64,000 nt of DNA from Orbilia blumenaviensis. Lineage: Eukaryota; Ascomycota; Orbiliomycetes; Orbiliales; Orbiliaceae. The translations under genes and the position numbers were made by a program. The stretch lies in NCBI GenBank assembly GCA_036872755.1, contig JAVHNS010000001.1:186001-250000 (forward strand), written 5' to 3'. The notes under the pieces are model-generated. The model was not told the origin of the DNA, made no database searches, and worked only from the letters and a program-made list of their open reading frames with translations. Every line of letters starts with the position of its first letter. The first letter of the stretch is position 1. Positions 34,201 through 47,050 of this stretch are shown in pieces.

Positions 34201-37200
34201 GGATGACATTACTGTTAGTGAACAAGATACGACATATACGCTGACGAACGATTTGACCATCACCCAAGACTATACTTCCACGTTTACCTCCGGGGTTACT
34301 CTTCCGACAAAGGATATTACCGTTTTCAAAGACCAAACAACTACGATAGAACAAGAAATTGTCGTAACAGATGATTTCACATACAGCCAAGTAGATAATA
34401 CAATAACCGTTACGAATCCCTTCACTTTGACACGGTATAAAACTGCAACCTTAAGCCGTGGGTCAACGGTTTACCGTCCTATTACTACGACCGTTCAGCA
34501 GCAATTGGTAGTCACAGACGATATTACGTATAGCGATGACTACACTACTTTCACGATTAATTCTGGTTACACAATTACTCAGTACCAGACGTCAACATAC
34601 ACCATCGCGCATTCTGGGACTGGAACAAAAACCATTACAAACCCCGTAACATTTGTACAAAATGCCGTGCAGTTTGTGACTGACGATATCACGGTCACCT
34701 TGGACGAATCAACCTACACAATAACACAGGACCTTACAGTTAGCCAGGCGACCACTTCAACAAGCACTCGCCGCACGTCTGTGCAACCTCCAGCGGTAAC
34801 CCAAACTAAGGATATAACAACGACGATATCTCAAACGTCAATATTTACAGACGATACAACTGTTACAGATAGCCAGACTACGTACGTGATAACAGCACCT
34901 CATACCATGGTGGTGGTCTCAACTTCAACGAACCACCAAATCGAAACCGTTTCTCCCGCCGCCGCAACCATTACGCAAGATTTGACAAAGACTTTGTTTC
35001 AAACTACGGTACTAACTGATGATACGACTGTTACCGGAAGCCAAACAACCCAAGTTTTTACGTCAGGCCACACTTTAGTTATCACATCGACTTCTACAAG
35101 TCATAAAACTGAATCCACTCAAGTAGCACCAATAACAATAGAAAGTGATATCACAGATACTCTAATACAGACTACCGTTCTCACAGACGACACTACCGTC
35201 ACGGGAAGCCAGACAACTCAGACATTTACATCAGGTCATACCTTAGTTATAGTATCAACCTCTATAAGTCATAAGACTGAATTTACCCAGCTGGCCCCAA
35301 CAACGGTGGAGAGCGATATTACAACTACCTTATTGCAAACCACCGTTCTCACAGACGACACTACTATCACTGGGAGCCGAACGACCCATACTTTTACATC
35401 AGGTCATACTTTGATTATAACATCAACTTCCACAAGCCATAGGACCGAGTCTACTCAGCTACCGCCGACAACGGTAGAAAGCGATATCACAACTACTCTC
35501 GTCCAAACCACCGTTCTTACAGATGACACCACTATAGTAGGGAGTGAGACGACGTTGACCCTCACTTCTGGCCATACTATGCTGGTCACTTCCACTTCAA
35601 CAAACCATCAAACGGAAACCACGATACCTACGGCTACGATCACTGATGATCGGACGTTCACACTATCCCAAACAACAATCATTACTGATGACACTACGAT
35701 AACGGGGATATCTACTACCTACACTTTAACTGACGATCACACTTATATCGCTGTTACAACTTCTACAAGCTATATGACAAATCCAACTGATCTAGCGGGG
35801 ACATACTTGGGGACTACAGTTACCAGCTCGCGGGGGCCGCAGTTTTTCATAGTATCCACCGATTCTACAACAACGTACTATGGGACCGAAAGTGGCACAA
35901 CTTATACTACTGTAATATCCGGCACCACAATTACGACTACGTCGATATCCTCCTCTGTTCCACGGTCACCTGATACCCCGTTATCAAACTCTGTATCATC
36001 CACAACTACGAATTCTAATAGTGCCAGTTATACAACACTCTATTCGACTGAGTTCATAGTTTCAACAACTAGGGATGTTATTACAGATGAGATAACACTG
36101 ACGGCATTAACGACATTAACAGACGATATTACAACCACACGGACCTCGGTAGTGACTTCTGACCATATAAGTGTTCTTACCGATGATGTTACGATAACAG
36201 AATCAACCACTACACGTGTTCTTACGGATATTACTACAACTATTGATGTGACAAGTACAAGATCTTACGCTACGACCTTGACGGATGATGTCACGACTGC
36301 AACAACAATAACGACTGATGAGACGAGCACTACAACTGGCAGGGTAACAGTTGTGTATTCTGTTGAGGTCACGAGCGAGGTCGACATAACCTACACTAAC
36401 GCAATCACTTTGACTGATGACGAAACGACCTATGTGACGCTCCATACTCCTTCGAGGGTCACGTATATAGTCAGCGAGGATCTTAGCACATATACTACGG
36501 AAGTTACTGATGATATCACCATAACTCGTACAAAAGACTTTACACACACAATAACAGAAGATATTACAACTTATACCACCTATATAACCGATATAGACAC
36601 CATCACACTGAGCAGCGGTGTGACTCACATAGTTTCTGAGCTTGAAACTACGTTAACCGATGTGTTTACGAATGTAGAGACAATTACCTCGACCCAAGAA
36701 GCCACAATAACTGTTACAGAAGACGAATATACGTATACGACGGTTTTCCATGGGACGACACAGACACTACTGGGCCCACAAGGGGATTCAGATATTATAT
36801 ATTCCACTGAGGAGGAAGGAACCACGACCAGCACTCTGCATTCTACATCTGAATCAACGTCATACCGTACTAAGCATGTCCCAGGCACTAGTCGTAGATC
36901 TAGTAGAAAGCCGGCATCCACTTGGGGATCTACCTCCAAGCCTACAAGTTCTAGGAAGTCAATATCAACTTCAAAACCCACCTCCAAGACGACGGCTTCG
37001 AAGAAACTAACGTCGAAGCCAACGACATCGCACAAGACTAAACCTTCCAATCCGGCAACGAAACCAATAAGCTGGAGTGTTTCGACCTTCAAAAGCGGCA
37101 CATCCTTCAGCACGATCCATACCACGAGCCATTCTACATCCTTTACGACCGTATACTTGGCGCGGAAACCTACTACGTCGTCTAAGAAACTGCCAACACA

Positions 37201-37996
37201 TCGCAGTCGGGGCGATATACTTCCCCAGGAAACCGTCGGCCTAAATAGGGATACATTTGAATCTAAAATGAAAGATAGCCAGTCCGGTCCTGCGATGGGG
37301 AGTAGTTTGAAGGATAGGCCTACTAAGGAGAATATAGGCTCCAACTCTATGAAAATAAGCGACGGTCATAGACCACTCAAAGAAGGCGAAAACCCGAAGG
37401 CAGTCAGCCATCAGCCTATCGGGGAGAGTAAGGTTTCTAACCCCATAAAAGAAGAAGAGAATGTCAAACCATTAAATGGTAGTGAGCAACTCGGGAAATT
37501 TGATCAAGGCCACATATCATTTAACGGGAGTAACATTCAAAAACCTTCGAAGGGAGGTCAGAAATATAAGTCTATAAATGGGGATGGCCATCACCAACCG
37601 GGCAAAATATCAGATGGCCATATACCTGTTATTAACGGAAACCATAGAAATGAAGAAGGGTTGGGAGGGGAGGAGAAACATGGCCAGATCAACGAAAAGG
37701 CAACAGGCGAGGGCCCAAACAAGATAACCACCAAGGTTCCTATATCACCACATAACCGGCCTAATTCCCAGCTGGAAGATGAGTTTTTACACCATGGCAA
37801 AGATTTAAAACAGAATCTCCCTAAGCGAAGTCCTCGCTTTCTCCACACCACCTGGCTTACGGCCACTCGGCTGGCAGTCACAACTTCCCAGGCAGCCCCT
37901 CCAATTTTTACAGGCCTTTTCAAAAATGGGACGGGGGTCCTGATTCCAGCGAAACCTGATCCAAATGGCACATGTGTAGGGGTGTTTTGTGGATGA
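31290..37996 (+). CDS. Giant secreted Thr-rich repeat protein, adhesin-like
   Basis: The exons are 31290-31874 and 31928-37996, giving 2217 aa. The Met at 31290 opens a strong signal peptide (MRRQALGPTSLLLLLLSSTS). The N-terminal 195 residues contain a small Cys-containing region (SKSCNGPTGCIDELVGWL) that may fold. The 53-bp intron (GTATGT to CATAG, branch TACTGAC) is clean. Exon 2 begins with a Gly/Ser/Thr linker and then has about 1100 residues of Thr-rich beta-strand-like sequence holding 24 Thr-Asp-Asp motifs, many as V/L-T-D-D-x-T-x. Residues about 1167-1486 form a tandem array with a 56-residue period. A Ser/Lys/Thr-rich basic region (about 1850-1910) and a Gly/Asn/Lys-rich tail follow, ending NGTCVGVFCG. 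There is no GPI signal or membrane segment. It is probably a secreted or wall-associated adhesin; function is inference. Confidence 0.8.
34841..35800 (+). repeat. Tandem 168-bp (56-codon) repeat array
   Basis: The motif V/I-L-T-D-D-T-T starts at 35009, 35177, 35345 and 35513, exactly 168 bases apart, with more divergent units at about 34841 and 35678. Each unit carries TSGHT, TSTSTSH and ESDIT blocks. Protein identity between the central units is high while codons differ. Confidence 0.85.
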
Positions 37997-39816
37997 TAAA
38001 AGACTTTCGTGCGATAAGCTTCCTCGCCTGGAAGCTGGATTAACCGGGTTGGTTTTAATATAGTACTACCAACTCCCATAATTCGTTTCTTGCAATATAC
38101 TTTATGCGAGATTTTCGGGTACAATATATGCATTTTAGCTATAGTTTATGCTTGTTCTTGGCATATGTTTGTAGATTTGATGTTAACTGCGGTATGGCTG
38201 GGTAAAAGCCTAGCTCTGATTTTTGTTTTGTTAATATCGGTTATAGTCGGGTCGGAAAGGTGATGTCATTCATATTGGATACTTTCTGTTTAGCTTTGCA
38301 TGTAACGAGAGAGGAGTCGCTGGCGGCATAGCATCTAAATATTAGTAATATTGATCTCTACGAATCATAATAATGAAATCTTACACGCTGCTCGGGCGCT
38401 TGGTTGGCCAAATGCACGTCGGAGATTGAAGGTTGGGGTGCGAGACAATCTAGTTTGCAGAATCGATTTTGGCACATGGACTGTCGGTGTCAGTATTAGG
38501 GTATATGGAGCAAGCCGTTAGTTGGGATCTTTTTTAGCTTTTGGGGGGGTTCAAATTCGGGGAGTCTGTGAAGCCCTAGCAGTTGTGAACCAATCAAGAT
38601 AAGCAGCCCCAAAAACACAACAAAAACAACGCTTCCCACACACGAATAAACAAGCTCATTGAAGCCCTGTTGCCAAGACACTAAACGAACCAATTGGATT
38701 TTGTTCCAGTTGCCCTTACCGCTTTGGGAGTGACAAGGTTTTGAGGCAGTTGCTTCAGATCACACAACCTTCAATTTTCTCCATTGCCTCGGGTTCTCCG
38801 GTGCATCAGTGCTTTGTTCAGCAGACCGCAATGCTTTACCTATTCTATCTGCTCCGAAGTGCTAGCAAGAAAGTGATGTGAGATCACATTGCGACACAGC
38901 GGAGAAGTTGGTCAGTTTTTATATATGAGGGATTTTTCCGTACCGCGATACCCTACAGGTGCACAAATTCAGGCCAGATTGGATATGGCATATGGTATCG
39001 GTAAAACTTTGGGTTTTCAGCACAGCCCCAATGGATCCAGGCACGTATTGAGCAGAAATGATAAGTTTCGGCCTGCGTTTGGGCCTATAAGCATGCTCGC
39101 ATTTGAACACCACCATCCATTAGTTAGTTATACTGTACTTATAAAGAATTCGGGGACGGCAAATATTTCCCAATTACTGCTTTTGACATGGGGGAAACCT
39201 GTTTTCGTGTCCGGATTCGATTCCCCTCCTTGTGCATAATAAGTGGGATGGGATGACCCGCCAACATGCTTTCGAGCATTATGTGTTGGAATATGGACTA
39301 GGTTGCATTGGTCTCGTTGCATCGATATCGTGCATATTGGCGATAGGCCACTGCGCATTGACATCTTCTATTCGCCTAATGGTAATTCGGTAGTGGTGGG
39401 CACACTGGTAGCGATTATGATACACTTTTAAGCTTAAGAATGGATGGCCCAGTTTCCCAGTTCGAGATATTAATTATTTGCGGAGTATATATACTAGTTG
39501 GTCTGCGTGAAAAGTTACTTTCATGTGAACAAGACAGTGGGGGTATCCCCCTAAGTTCCCTATGCTATATTGAAGTTAGCCCGTTGGATTACATTTATAA
39601 AAGCTGCCGTTTTCTCCCACGGAATCAGGGACTGGATTCTGTTTCGTAACCTTTACATAACACTCTCTCAATATCTATTTCCGCTAAGATTTAAGTACTG
39701 CTGAGGCTTGATTCTCTCCAAGGTCGCATCGAGATATTTCTTAAATTCTTAATACTTAGCGGCCCCCAAAGGCTTCGCGCAGCCAAATTGTTTATTTTCC
39801 CCATTTCTAAACAGGG
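37997..39816. other. Intergenic region upstream of the HAK transporter
   Basis: No gene is supported. The bases just before 39817 (TTTCTAAACAG then GGATG) look like an intron end, so a leader intron or an extra upstream exon of the transporter is possible. Confidence 0.5.
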
Positions 39817-42800
39817 ATGCATACGCAGGGTGGCGATTATGGAGAAGCAATAACAAAAGCAATCACCGGTCCAGACGGGGAGCCTATCAAAAGCTTCTCT
39901 GCTGCCGGTGATTACGAGGACGAAGCCTTTTATTATTGGGAAGGGGATGTAAAAAAGAAGCAGGTATTTCATGGGACTATGCTTCTTTGGTCAGTTTTAT
40001 CGGCCCAGAACCATGGAAGAATATTTAAATTGGGGGCTAACGGTTTTCACAGGGTTGCCTACCAGGCTACTGGGTAAACATAATGAAGGTGCATGTTCTT
40101 ATGGGCCAATAAGGGCTTGTTAACAATCTGTTGTAGGGTTATTTATGGCGACATCGGCACTTCCCCTCTCTACGTTTTCAGTTCCACTTTCACCTCAGAA
40201 CCATCCTGGGATGACCTTGTTGGCGCCCTTTCTCTTATTATCTGGTCACTCACTATCATCGTCACGATTAAATATGTGTTCATCGTTCTACAAGCCGATG
40301 ATGAAGGTGAAGGAGGAACGTTTGCTCTATTCTCCTTGCTCAGCCGATACGTATGTTTCCTGCCCACGCGCGCGAAATCCCGTTTCGCAGTTGTTGTAAG
40401 TCGCTAAATATGTGTTTCTTGTAGATTCACATTGTTCGAAGGGATCCTATGGATATATCCACTCTTAAAATGAGTAGATACTCCACTAATGAACTGAGAA
40501 GCTCCCACCAAGCAGTTCGCACGACCGTGGAACAGAGCAAACTCATTAAGCTCTTGCTTTCAGGATTAAGCATTTTCGGTGTCACTTTGGTTATGTCCGG
40601 TAAGCATATACACATCCTCTGCGGATTTGGCAGATTGGGATTTTCGATTTTTACAGGAGGGCCGCAGTATCGTCACCTCATATATAGCACCCATGACATT
40701 AAAACTAAGTTTCCGTCCTCCTAGATGGTGTCTTGACTCCGGCCCAGTCCGTTCTTGGAGCTATCCAAGGTATCAGGGTCGTTGACCCGGATCTCAGCAC
40801 GGGAGCTATAGTTGGTATTAGTTGTGCTATTCTAGTTGTTTTGTTTGTGATTCAGCCCTTCGGAGTCACTAGGTTGACTGTCGCATTTTCTCCAATCGTT
40901 GTTCTTTGGCTATTATTCAATGCCGTATTTGGTATTTACGTAAGATATACTACTGCCTAATTACTCGGTCTATGGGATCAATCTTAAACTAACAATTAAA
41001 AATTCGAGTATCCTAGAACCTAGTCAAATTTGACTATACGGTTCTCAAAGCCTTTTCTCCTTACTTTGCTGGGGCCTGGTTTAGTAGGAATGGCGCAGAC
41101 GGTTGGAAAGCACTCGGAGGAATATTGTTATGTTTTACTGGGTATGAATCTTGAAAGATAATTTAGTACTGTGAATGATGGTATAATTTGCTAACGCGTA
41201 TATCAATCCATAGATGCGAGTGTCTCTTCGCTGACTTAGGCAGCTTTTCTAAGCGCGCTATTCAGATTAGTTGGGTTGCGTTTGCATATCCTTGTCTAAT
41301 CTTGGCTTATGCCGGTCAGGCGGCGTTCATATCTCGTAATGAGGGTGCTTATTCAAATCCGTTCTTTAATACGGTACCCCCAGGCACCTTCTGGCCGAGT
41401 CTAATTCTTTCGATACTCGCGGCAATCATTGCGTCGCAAGCTACAATCACAGCTACCTTCCAGTTGCTAACGCAGATTATGGCTTTAAACTATTTTCCCA
41501 AGCTAAAGGTGATCCACACCAGTACAAAAATTCACGGCCAGGTTTATATCCCCTTCGCAAATTGGCTCTTGATGATCGGCTGTATCATAGTCACTGCAGT
41601 TTACAATAATGTAAGGGGCTTCGGAGGGTCTTTCATTATATATAGTTGTAGCGGTAGCCGGTAACTCAGCTGATATATTATTTGTACTTATAGACGACGA
41701 GCCTGGGAAACGCCTACGGCGTCTGCGTCATCTTGGTGACTTTCATTACAACCTGCTTGGTTGGAATGGTGGCTATCATCGTCTGGCGCATTAACATCTT
41801 GACCGTGACGGGGGTATTTTTTGTCTTTGCTTGCTTTGATGGGTTGTTCCTGTCTGCAGCGCTCACAAAAGTCCCCACTGGTGCTTGGTTCACCCTAGTG
41901 GTTGCGGCTCTTCTTGCATCGGTCATGCTGCTTTGGCGATTTGGGAAGCACAAACAGTGGTCTGCGGAGAGAGAGATGCAAATTCATGATAAAGCATTTC
42001 ATAATGCTGTTACCATTAAGAAGGGCGGGATGTGGCTATCTGATGGGAAAAAAGCCGTGAGTAGTATGAAAGGTAAATATACGCTTGCTTCCCGACAGGC
42101 ATCTAAACTACAATGCCATATGCATTGTAAAGGCCGACAGACATCTTCCCTGGAGGTTAAATAACCAATACTATAGCTCTTTATCCTTTCTAATACGCTT
42201 CTAGGAATCGGTATCTTCATGGATAAGACGGGATTCCTTTATCCGACTGTCTACACTCGTTTTCTCAGGTCTTTCGAGGCACAGCACGCAATTACGCTGT
42301 TCTTGAATGTTCGACATGTGATCTTACCTGAAGTAAGGATCTCTATGGCATAATATGCCCGAATTTGAATCCTTATAGCCTAATCAAATTTTAATTCCTA
42401 GATCGAGGATGACCAACGTTACGCTATCACGAAACTCGATTCTCTCCATAATACCTACCGTATTATTGCCCGCTATGGCTATAACGAAACGGTTCCGGAT
42501 AACCTTGCCGAGGTTATTAAAGCAAGGCTGGGCGACTACCTTGCTCGCTCCGAACACCCAGCTGTCGAGCCACCAGAAGGTGCCTCTGCGAAGCTTGAAA
42601 CAATCACTGAAAGCTTCGATACCCCCACTTTAAAGTTCACGCCGGATAATGAAATTACCCCTGTGGTGACGACCAGTCAGCCGCAGCTTCGGACACAGGG
42701 TCAAGGAGAGTCAAGTTCTCTGAATTCTGAAAGAACTGCACTCTCGTCTGCCTTCGAGGAACAGGTTGTTTTTCTTCTTGGAAAGCAGAGACTTGTTGAA

Positions 42801-42938
42801 CATAGGGATAGGAGTGAAGTCTCGAAGGTTCCTTTAGCTTTTTACACTTGGCTGAGGGAACAAACTACAAATAAAGTGAACTTCCTAGGTTTGCCAATCG
42901 ACCAAGTGGTGGAGATCGGTACCATTACAGAGATTTGA
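39817..42938 (+). CDS. HAK1: HAK/KUP-type high-affinity potassium transporter, ten exons
   Basis: The exons are 39817-39989, 40053-40073, 40137-40350, 40425-40599, 40725-40939, 41017-41141, 41214-41610, 41694-42072, 42205-42332 and 42402-42938, giving 787 aa, normal for fungal HAK proteins. An acidic N-terminus ([21 protein letters not shown]) precedes [23 protein letters not shown], the K-transporter signature, part of it from a 21-nt exon. Later landmarks are [81 protein letters not shown] and [12 protein letters not shown]. About 12 membrane segments lead into a long cytosolic C-terminus with FLNVRHV and [11 protein letters not shown]. It takes up K+ (and Na+ or Cs+ analogues) at the plasma membrane. 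All splices keep frame. The start could lie further upstream because an acceptor-like CTAAACAG directly precedes it. Confidence 0.93.
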
Positions 42939-43902
42939 TCTAACACCTGCCTGTTGGGTGCTTTCTGGTAAAAGAGATTGCACGGAATATTCTGGCCGTC
43001 TAAAACGGTAAATTATTGGATTGGATATCAAATTGGGGCAATACAGTTGTTTTTGCATTCTTTTTTCCTATCTCTTTTATTGGCGGTTACAAAGTGTCTA
43101 GATAGCTATACGTGTGTAGGTATCTAGATTAAGCTCTATCTATCTATTGGGTCAAACCTGGTCTCGTAAGTCAAATTTCTGATATCGATTTTTTTTAAAC
43201 TAGGCAAATGCTGCCCGTGTCACGCCTTACCATTAATCATGAAGTTTACTACCATCACTTTAATTTCTTCCGGACTAAAATTAATTTTGCTACAAAAGTT
43301 GCGCAAGAACAAACCTCCTGACACATGTGTATATGTTAGTGTTGAGACTGCAGCGTCGGTATCGCCAGAGTTGGGATCTTGTGTAAACGAAGACTGTTTC
43401 GAAATTCCTAGCTAATTAGATAAATGTCTAAAATGAAAATCCAACCATAGCTTAGGATGCAGAAAAGAATTTCCCAAGGCTGTGTAGATAGGTTTTCATG
43501 GTAGAGCTATGTAAGGGCTGATTCTAGTACAGCTGGCGAGATCATAGAAAAATGATTCCATGTGGTAATGTTTGTTATCGCAAGATTCTAACCAGACTCA
43601 ATGTCTGACACACCCTAGAGTAGCGCAGGGTTTAACCAGTGTACCATGGGCGCGAGTCTTAGCGCTACCGTTGGAGCGTCCCGGTGTTGGCAAACTCGCT
43701 GTAGACAGAATTATGGAGACCCTCCTGAAAATTTGCATGTTTGGAGACGAATTCATTGTCCATTCTAAGATCGGAAGCTAAATTGGCAAGGCAGACTTCG
43801 CTGAATTAGCAGGGAGAGCGAGGAATTTTTGAGGGACGATTCAAATCATCCGGGTCTTGGCTTGGCCTGGCGGCAGAAAATACCATGAAGTGTGTTTTAT
43901 AT

Positions 43903-43909
43903 TTTAGCC
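43903..43909 (-). promoter_or_regulatory. Candidate XlnR/Xyr1 site GGCTAAA
   Basis: Exact consensus on the minus strand, 565 bases before the GH62 start codon. Confidence 0.3.
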
Positions 43910-44301
43910 TTTGGTCCATGGTCCGAACCTTGGCCAGACCATGGGATGTCCAGACCCAACGGGAAGACGAACCGATAAATAAGACTACTTGCGGGGTATT
44001 ACTAAAGGCGTAGTAATATCATACCGAGGTCTCTTTCTACAGCGCTGACCTTGCATTGAATTTGTCTGCCCTAACAAGTTATTAAGGGAAAAAAAAGGAA
44101 AGAAAGAAAAGAAAAGAATTTAAGTTTTTGTGTATTAGTAGAGACTGCGTCAAATTTAGGGGGCCATCTAGGAGTATCGCTTAGATGCGAACTTTGTAGC
44201 GGAACGGTCTCCTTTTGTTCCGTGGTTCGATATCGCAGATATACACGTACTGGATTATGGTAGACTTGGGAGTTCCTTGTTCGAGATATATATCTAAAAA
44301 A

Positions 44302-44310
44302 TATAAATAG
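44302..44310 (+). promoter_or_regulatory. TATA box of the GH62 gene
   Basis: TATAAATAG lies 164 bases before the ATG, an ordinary distance for inducible fungal hydrolase genes. Confidence 0.55.
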
Positions 44311-44473
44311 GCAGTAGGAGTCGCCATAGCGTATATAGGCCTAGGATCCGCACCATCGATATCGAAACTCTAGAGCTTTAATTTGACGCTATATATTTAA
44401 TATTCTCAACACCTCTATCTGTCCTCTAGCTCTGGGATTTTACTTTTATATTTTGCAGAACAATTAGGCCAAA

Positions 44474-45724
44474 ATGCTCTCTGCAGGTCTCCTGGTACTT
44501 GCATCAGCCGCAACCGTTGCAGCACAGTGCCAGTTGCCCTCGACATACAAATGGTCATCTACTGGAGCTTTAGCCCAGCCTAAGAATGGGTGGGCCTCTC
44601 TCAAGGACTTCACCTACGTTCCGTACAACGGGAAGCATCTCGTCTACGGCTCATACTATGGATCGGCTTATGGGTCCATGAACTTTGGCACATTTTCAAA
44701 CTGGAATGACATGGGGTCCGTGAGCCAGAATGCTATGTCTCAAGCTGCCGTTGCACCTACTCTCTTCTACTTCGCACCAAAGAGCGTATGGGTCCTTGCA
44801 TATCAATGGGGGGCCACTGCATTCTCTTATAAAACGTCAAGCGATCCAACAAATCCTAATGGTTGGTCGTCTGCACAACCGCTGTTTAGCGGAACTATCT
44901 CGGATTCTAGCACCGGTCCCATCGATCAAACTCTCATCGGAGACAGTCAAAATATGTATTTGTTTTTCGCAGGAGATAATGGAAAAATTTATCGTGCTAG
45001 TATGCCGATCGGAAACTTCCCAGGAAACTTCGGTAGCGCGTCGACAATTATAATGAGCGATACTAAAAACAACCTCTTTGAGGCTGTCCAAGTTTATACA
45101 CTCAAGGGTTTGAACAAATATCTCATGATTGTTGAAGCAATGGGAGCAAATGGAAGGTTCTTCCGATCATTCACAGCTACCAGCCTGTCTGGGACCTGGA
45201 CCCCTCAGGCAGCTACTGAAAGCAACCCATTCGCCGGCAAGGTAAATAGCGGTGCCACCTGGACCAACGACATTAGCCATGGTGATTTGGTTCGTACCAG
45301 TGCCGACCAGACCTTCACGGTTGATCCATGCAATCTCCAGCTTCTATATCAAGGGCGAAACCCCAACGACAATGGAGGCGGAGACTACAATAAACTGCCC
45401 TACCGCCCAGGCTTGTTGACATTGCAGAACCCAGGAAGCAACACTGGGGGTGGGACAACAACTACCACTACCACTACCACTATGAGGACAACGACGCCAG
45501 TGGCACAGACAACTTCTGCGTCTGGAAACTGTTCACCACTTTATGGCCAGTGTGGTGGAGATGGGTTCACTGGGCCAAAGTGCTGCTCTTCTGGAACCTG
45601 TAAGTGTGGAAAACGCCTTTAGAATGTCACTAAGGGGAAAGCTTTTTTTTTTTTCCTTTTTAAGATGAAGCTAACGTCCGCTACAGGCAAATTCAGTAAT
45701 CAATGGTACTCCCAATGCCTTTGA
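44474..45724 (+). CDS. Secreted GH62 alpha-L-arabinofuranosidase with C-terminal CBM1
   Basis: The exons are 44474-45599 and 45687-45724, giving 387 aa. The signal peptide ends near AAQ (residue 18). The GH62 five-bladed propeller (about 20-318) shows [14 protein letters not shown] (Asp45), [10 protein letters not shown] (Asp151) and [10 protein letters not shown] (Glu203), the positions of the catalytic and pKa-modulating residues in this family, plus the C-terminal YRPGLLTL. A Thr-rich linker (about 325-348, nine consecutive Thr) leads to a CBM1: [20 protein letters not shown], then across the 87-bp intron (GTAAGT to CTACAG) [11 protein letters not shown]. The splice is needed to complete the cellulose-binding aromatic face. 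It releases arabinose side chains from arabinoxylan while anchored on cellulose. The CE1 gene 1.3 kb downstream acts on the same polymer. Confidence 0.96.
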
Positions 45725-46138
45725 ATTAGTTTAGGAGAGACGAATTGTAGTGTTGGTGGGCGTATATCTGATAGTCTAAGTCTTCGGCGGTGTAAATGTT
45801 GATCGAAGAGGGTCGTGGCCGGCGCCTGACACTGACATAGGTTTGTCATATATATTTCTATATATACCTTTCTTTATCGTGTACATATAGTTTGATAGAG
45901 GGATAAAAAGAGACTCCTTCTCAGCAATACTTACAGCAAGATATTTAAAATGTTCCTGATGATCCGATCAGGCTTTCACTCAAGCAACGTAGAGCTTTAG
46001 AGTTAATAGTCCCGCTGGCCCGTTCGGAGAATGAGGTTCTGTATCCGGACGGGAAGGATGATCCTTTAAGGCGACCGCTGCCTATAGAAAGCCATTTATA
46101 ATTTTGACAAGGAACGGTCGGTAGATTTTATTTACAAA

Positions 46139-46145
46139 GGCTAAA
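46139..46145 (+). promoter_or_regulatory. Candidate XlnR/Xyr1 site GGCTAAA
   Basis: Exact consensus in the GH62-CE1 spacer, about 0.9 kb before the CE1 start codon. Confidence 0.28.
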
Positions 46146-46901
46146 ATACCTAGCAACATGGTTTTGCCAAGTGCGTACAAACAACCACGTTTCCGTAGCC
46201 GGCATGCTACCAAAAACCTTGACATCTGCTTCCCTGTGTTTTTTTATGCCGCTTAGATCGGTGCCAAATTTTGGTTCGTCTATGGTAATTGGTACATGTC
46301 CGGCTCGAGAGTGTTGGCATATTTACCGAAAACCAAAGACTACATCACCTTTTCTCTTCTTGCCAACAGAGTCATTAGCCTAAACCACGGATATTATGAA
46401 GATGTCAGTCGGTACTCCATGCCTAAAACAATCGGAACTTTTACGGTTCAAGCCGCCTAAAGCCCAAGAAGTGACCTCCCAACTGGAAGTGGAGTGCTAC
46501 CTGCACCGTCAGATGTGGAGAATTTATCTGAATTCTCCTTTTACAACAGATGATAATCGACTTGCTGACCAAAAAGTTGGAGTCTGCCTTGCCGCTTAGT
46601 CAGAACAACTATGACACTAAGGATGCTTGAAATCATGATAATAATATCATAAACTTTGTTTGACATGTTGACTACATTCAAAATTTTGGGGGCGGGCCAG
46701 CTTAGGTCCCTTATACCGATTTCGCAGATTCGGCTACTTACACCTGGTTTTGAAGATTCAAAATCGGCCTGAAGCTTTGGCATCCGAACATATTATAGAA
46801 AACTCGTCATTATATGCATTCGGGAAAGGAATAGCAAAGTTTGTTTGGAATAAGCTGATTTGGGGTGTAGAAAAAATTTAGGACGGGATGAAAACCTAAG
46901 G

Positions 46902-46910
46902 TATAAAAAG
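46902..46910 (+). promoter_or_regulatory. TATA box of the CE1 gene
   Basis: TATAAAAAG lies 149 bases upstream of the ATG at 47051. Confidence 0.55.
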
Positions 46911-47050
46911 GTAGGCAGAATCATGAAATTGGTATCCCTAGATGGTCAACCAGCCTGCAAAAGCAAGTAGTTACCCAAATTTAACGATTCAGTATCTCCT
47001 TACTTATTGCACTTTGAAATCTCCTCATTATATATTCCTTAAACTGCACC

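Larger units (their letters stand above)
42939..44473. other. Intergenic region, GH62 promoter side
   Basis: No gene is supported. It contains a GGCTAAA heptamer (minus strand, 43903-43909), an A/G tract near 44092-44117 and a TATA box at 44302-44310. Confidence 0.6.
45725..47050. other. Intergenic region between GH62 and CE1 genes
   Basis: No gene is supported; short frames at 46171-46783 have no features. It contains GGCTAAA at 46139-46145, GGCTAA (minus strand) near 46375 and a TATA box at 46902. Confidence 0.55.

Noticed and set aside
36625..37344. 239-codon open frame on the minus strand
   Set aside because: It is the antisense of the repetitive Thr/Ser-rich giant gene. Codon bias of such repeats keeps the opposite frame open, and it has no own start context or family.
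39210..39240. tRNA T-arm-like GGATTCGATTCCCC
   Set aside because: The five-base stem does not pair and no cloverleaf or A/B-box pair could be built upstream.
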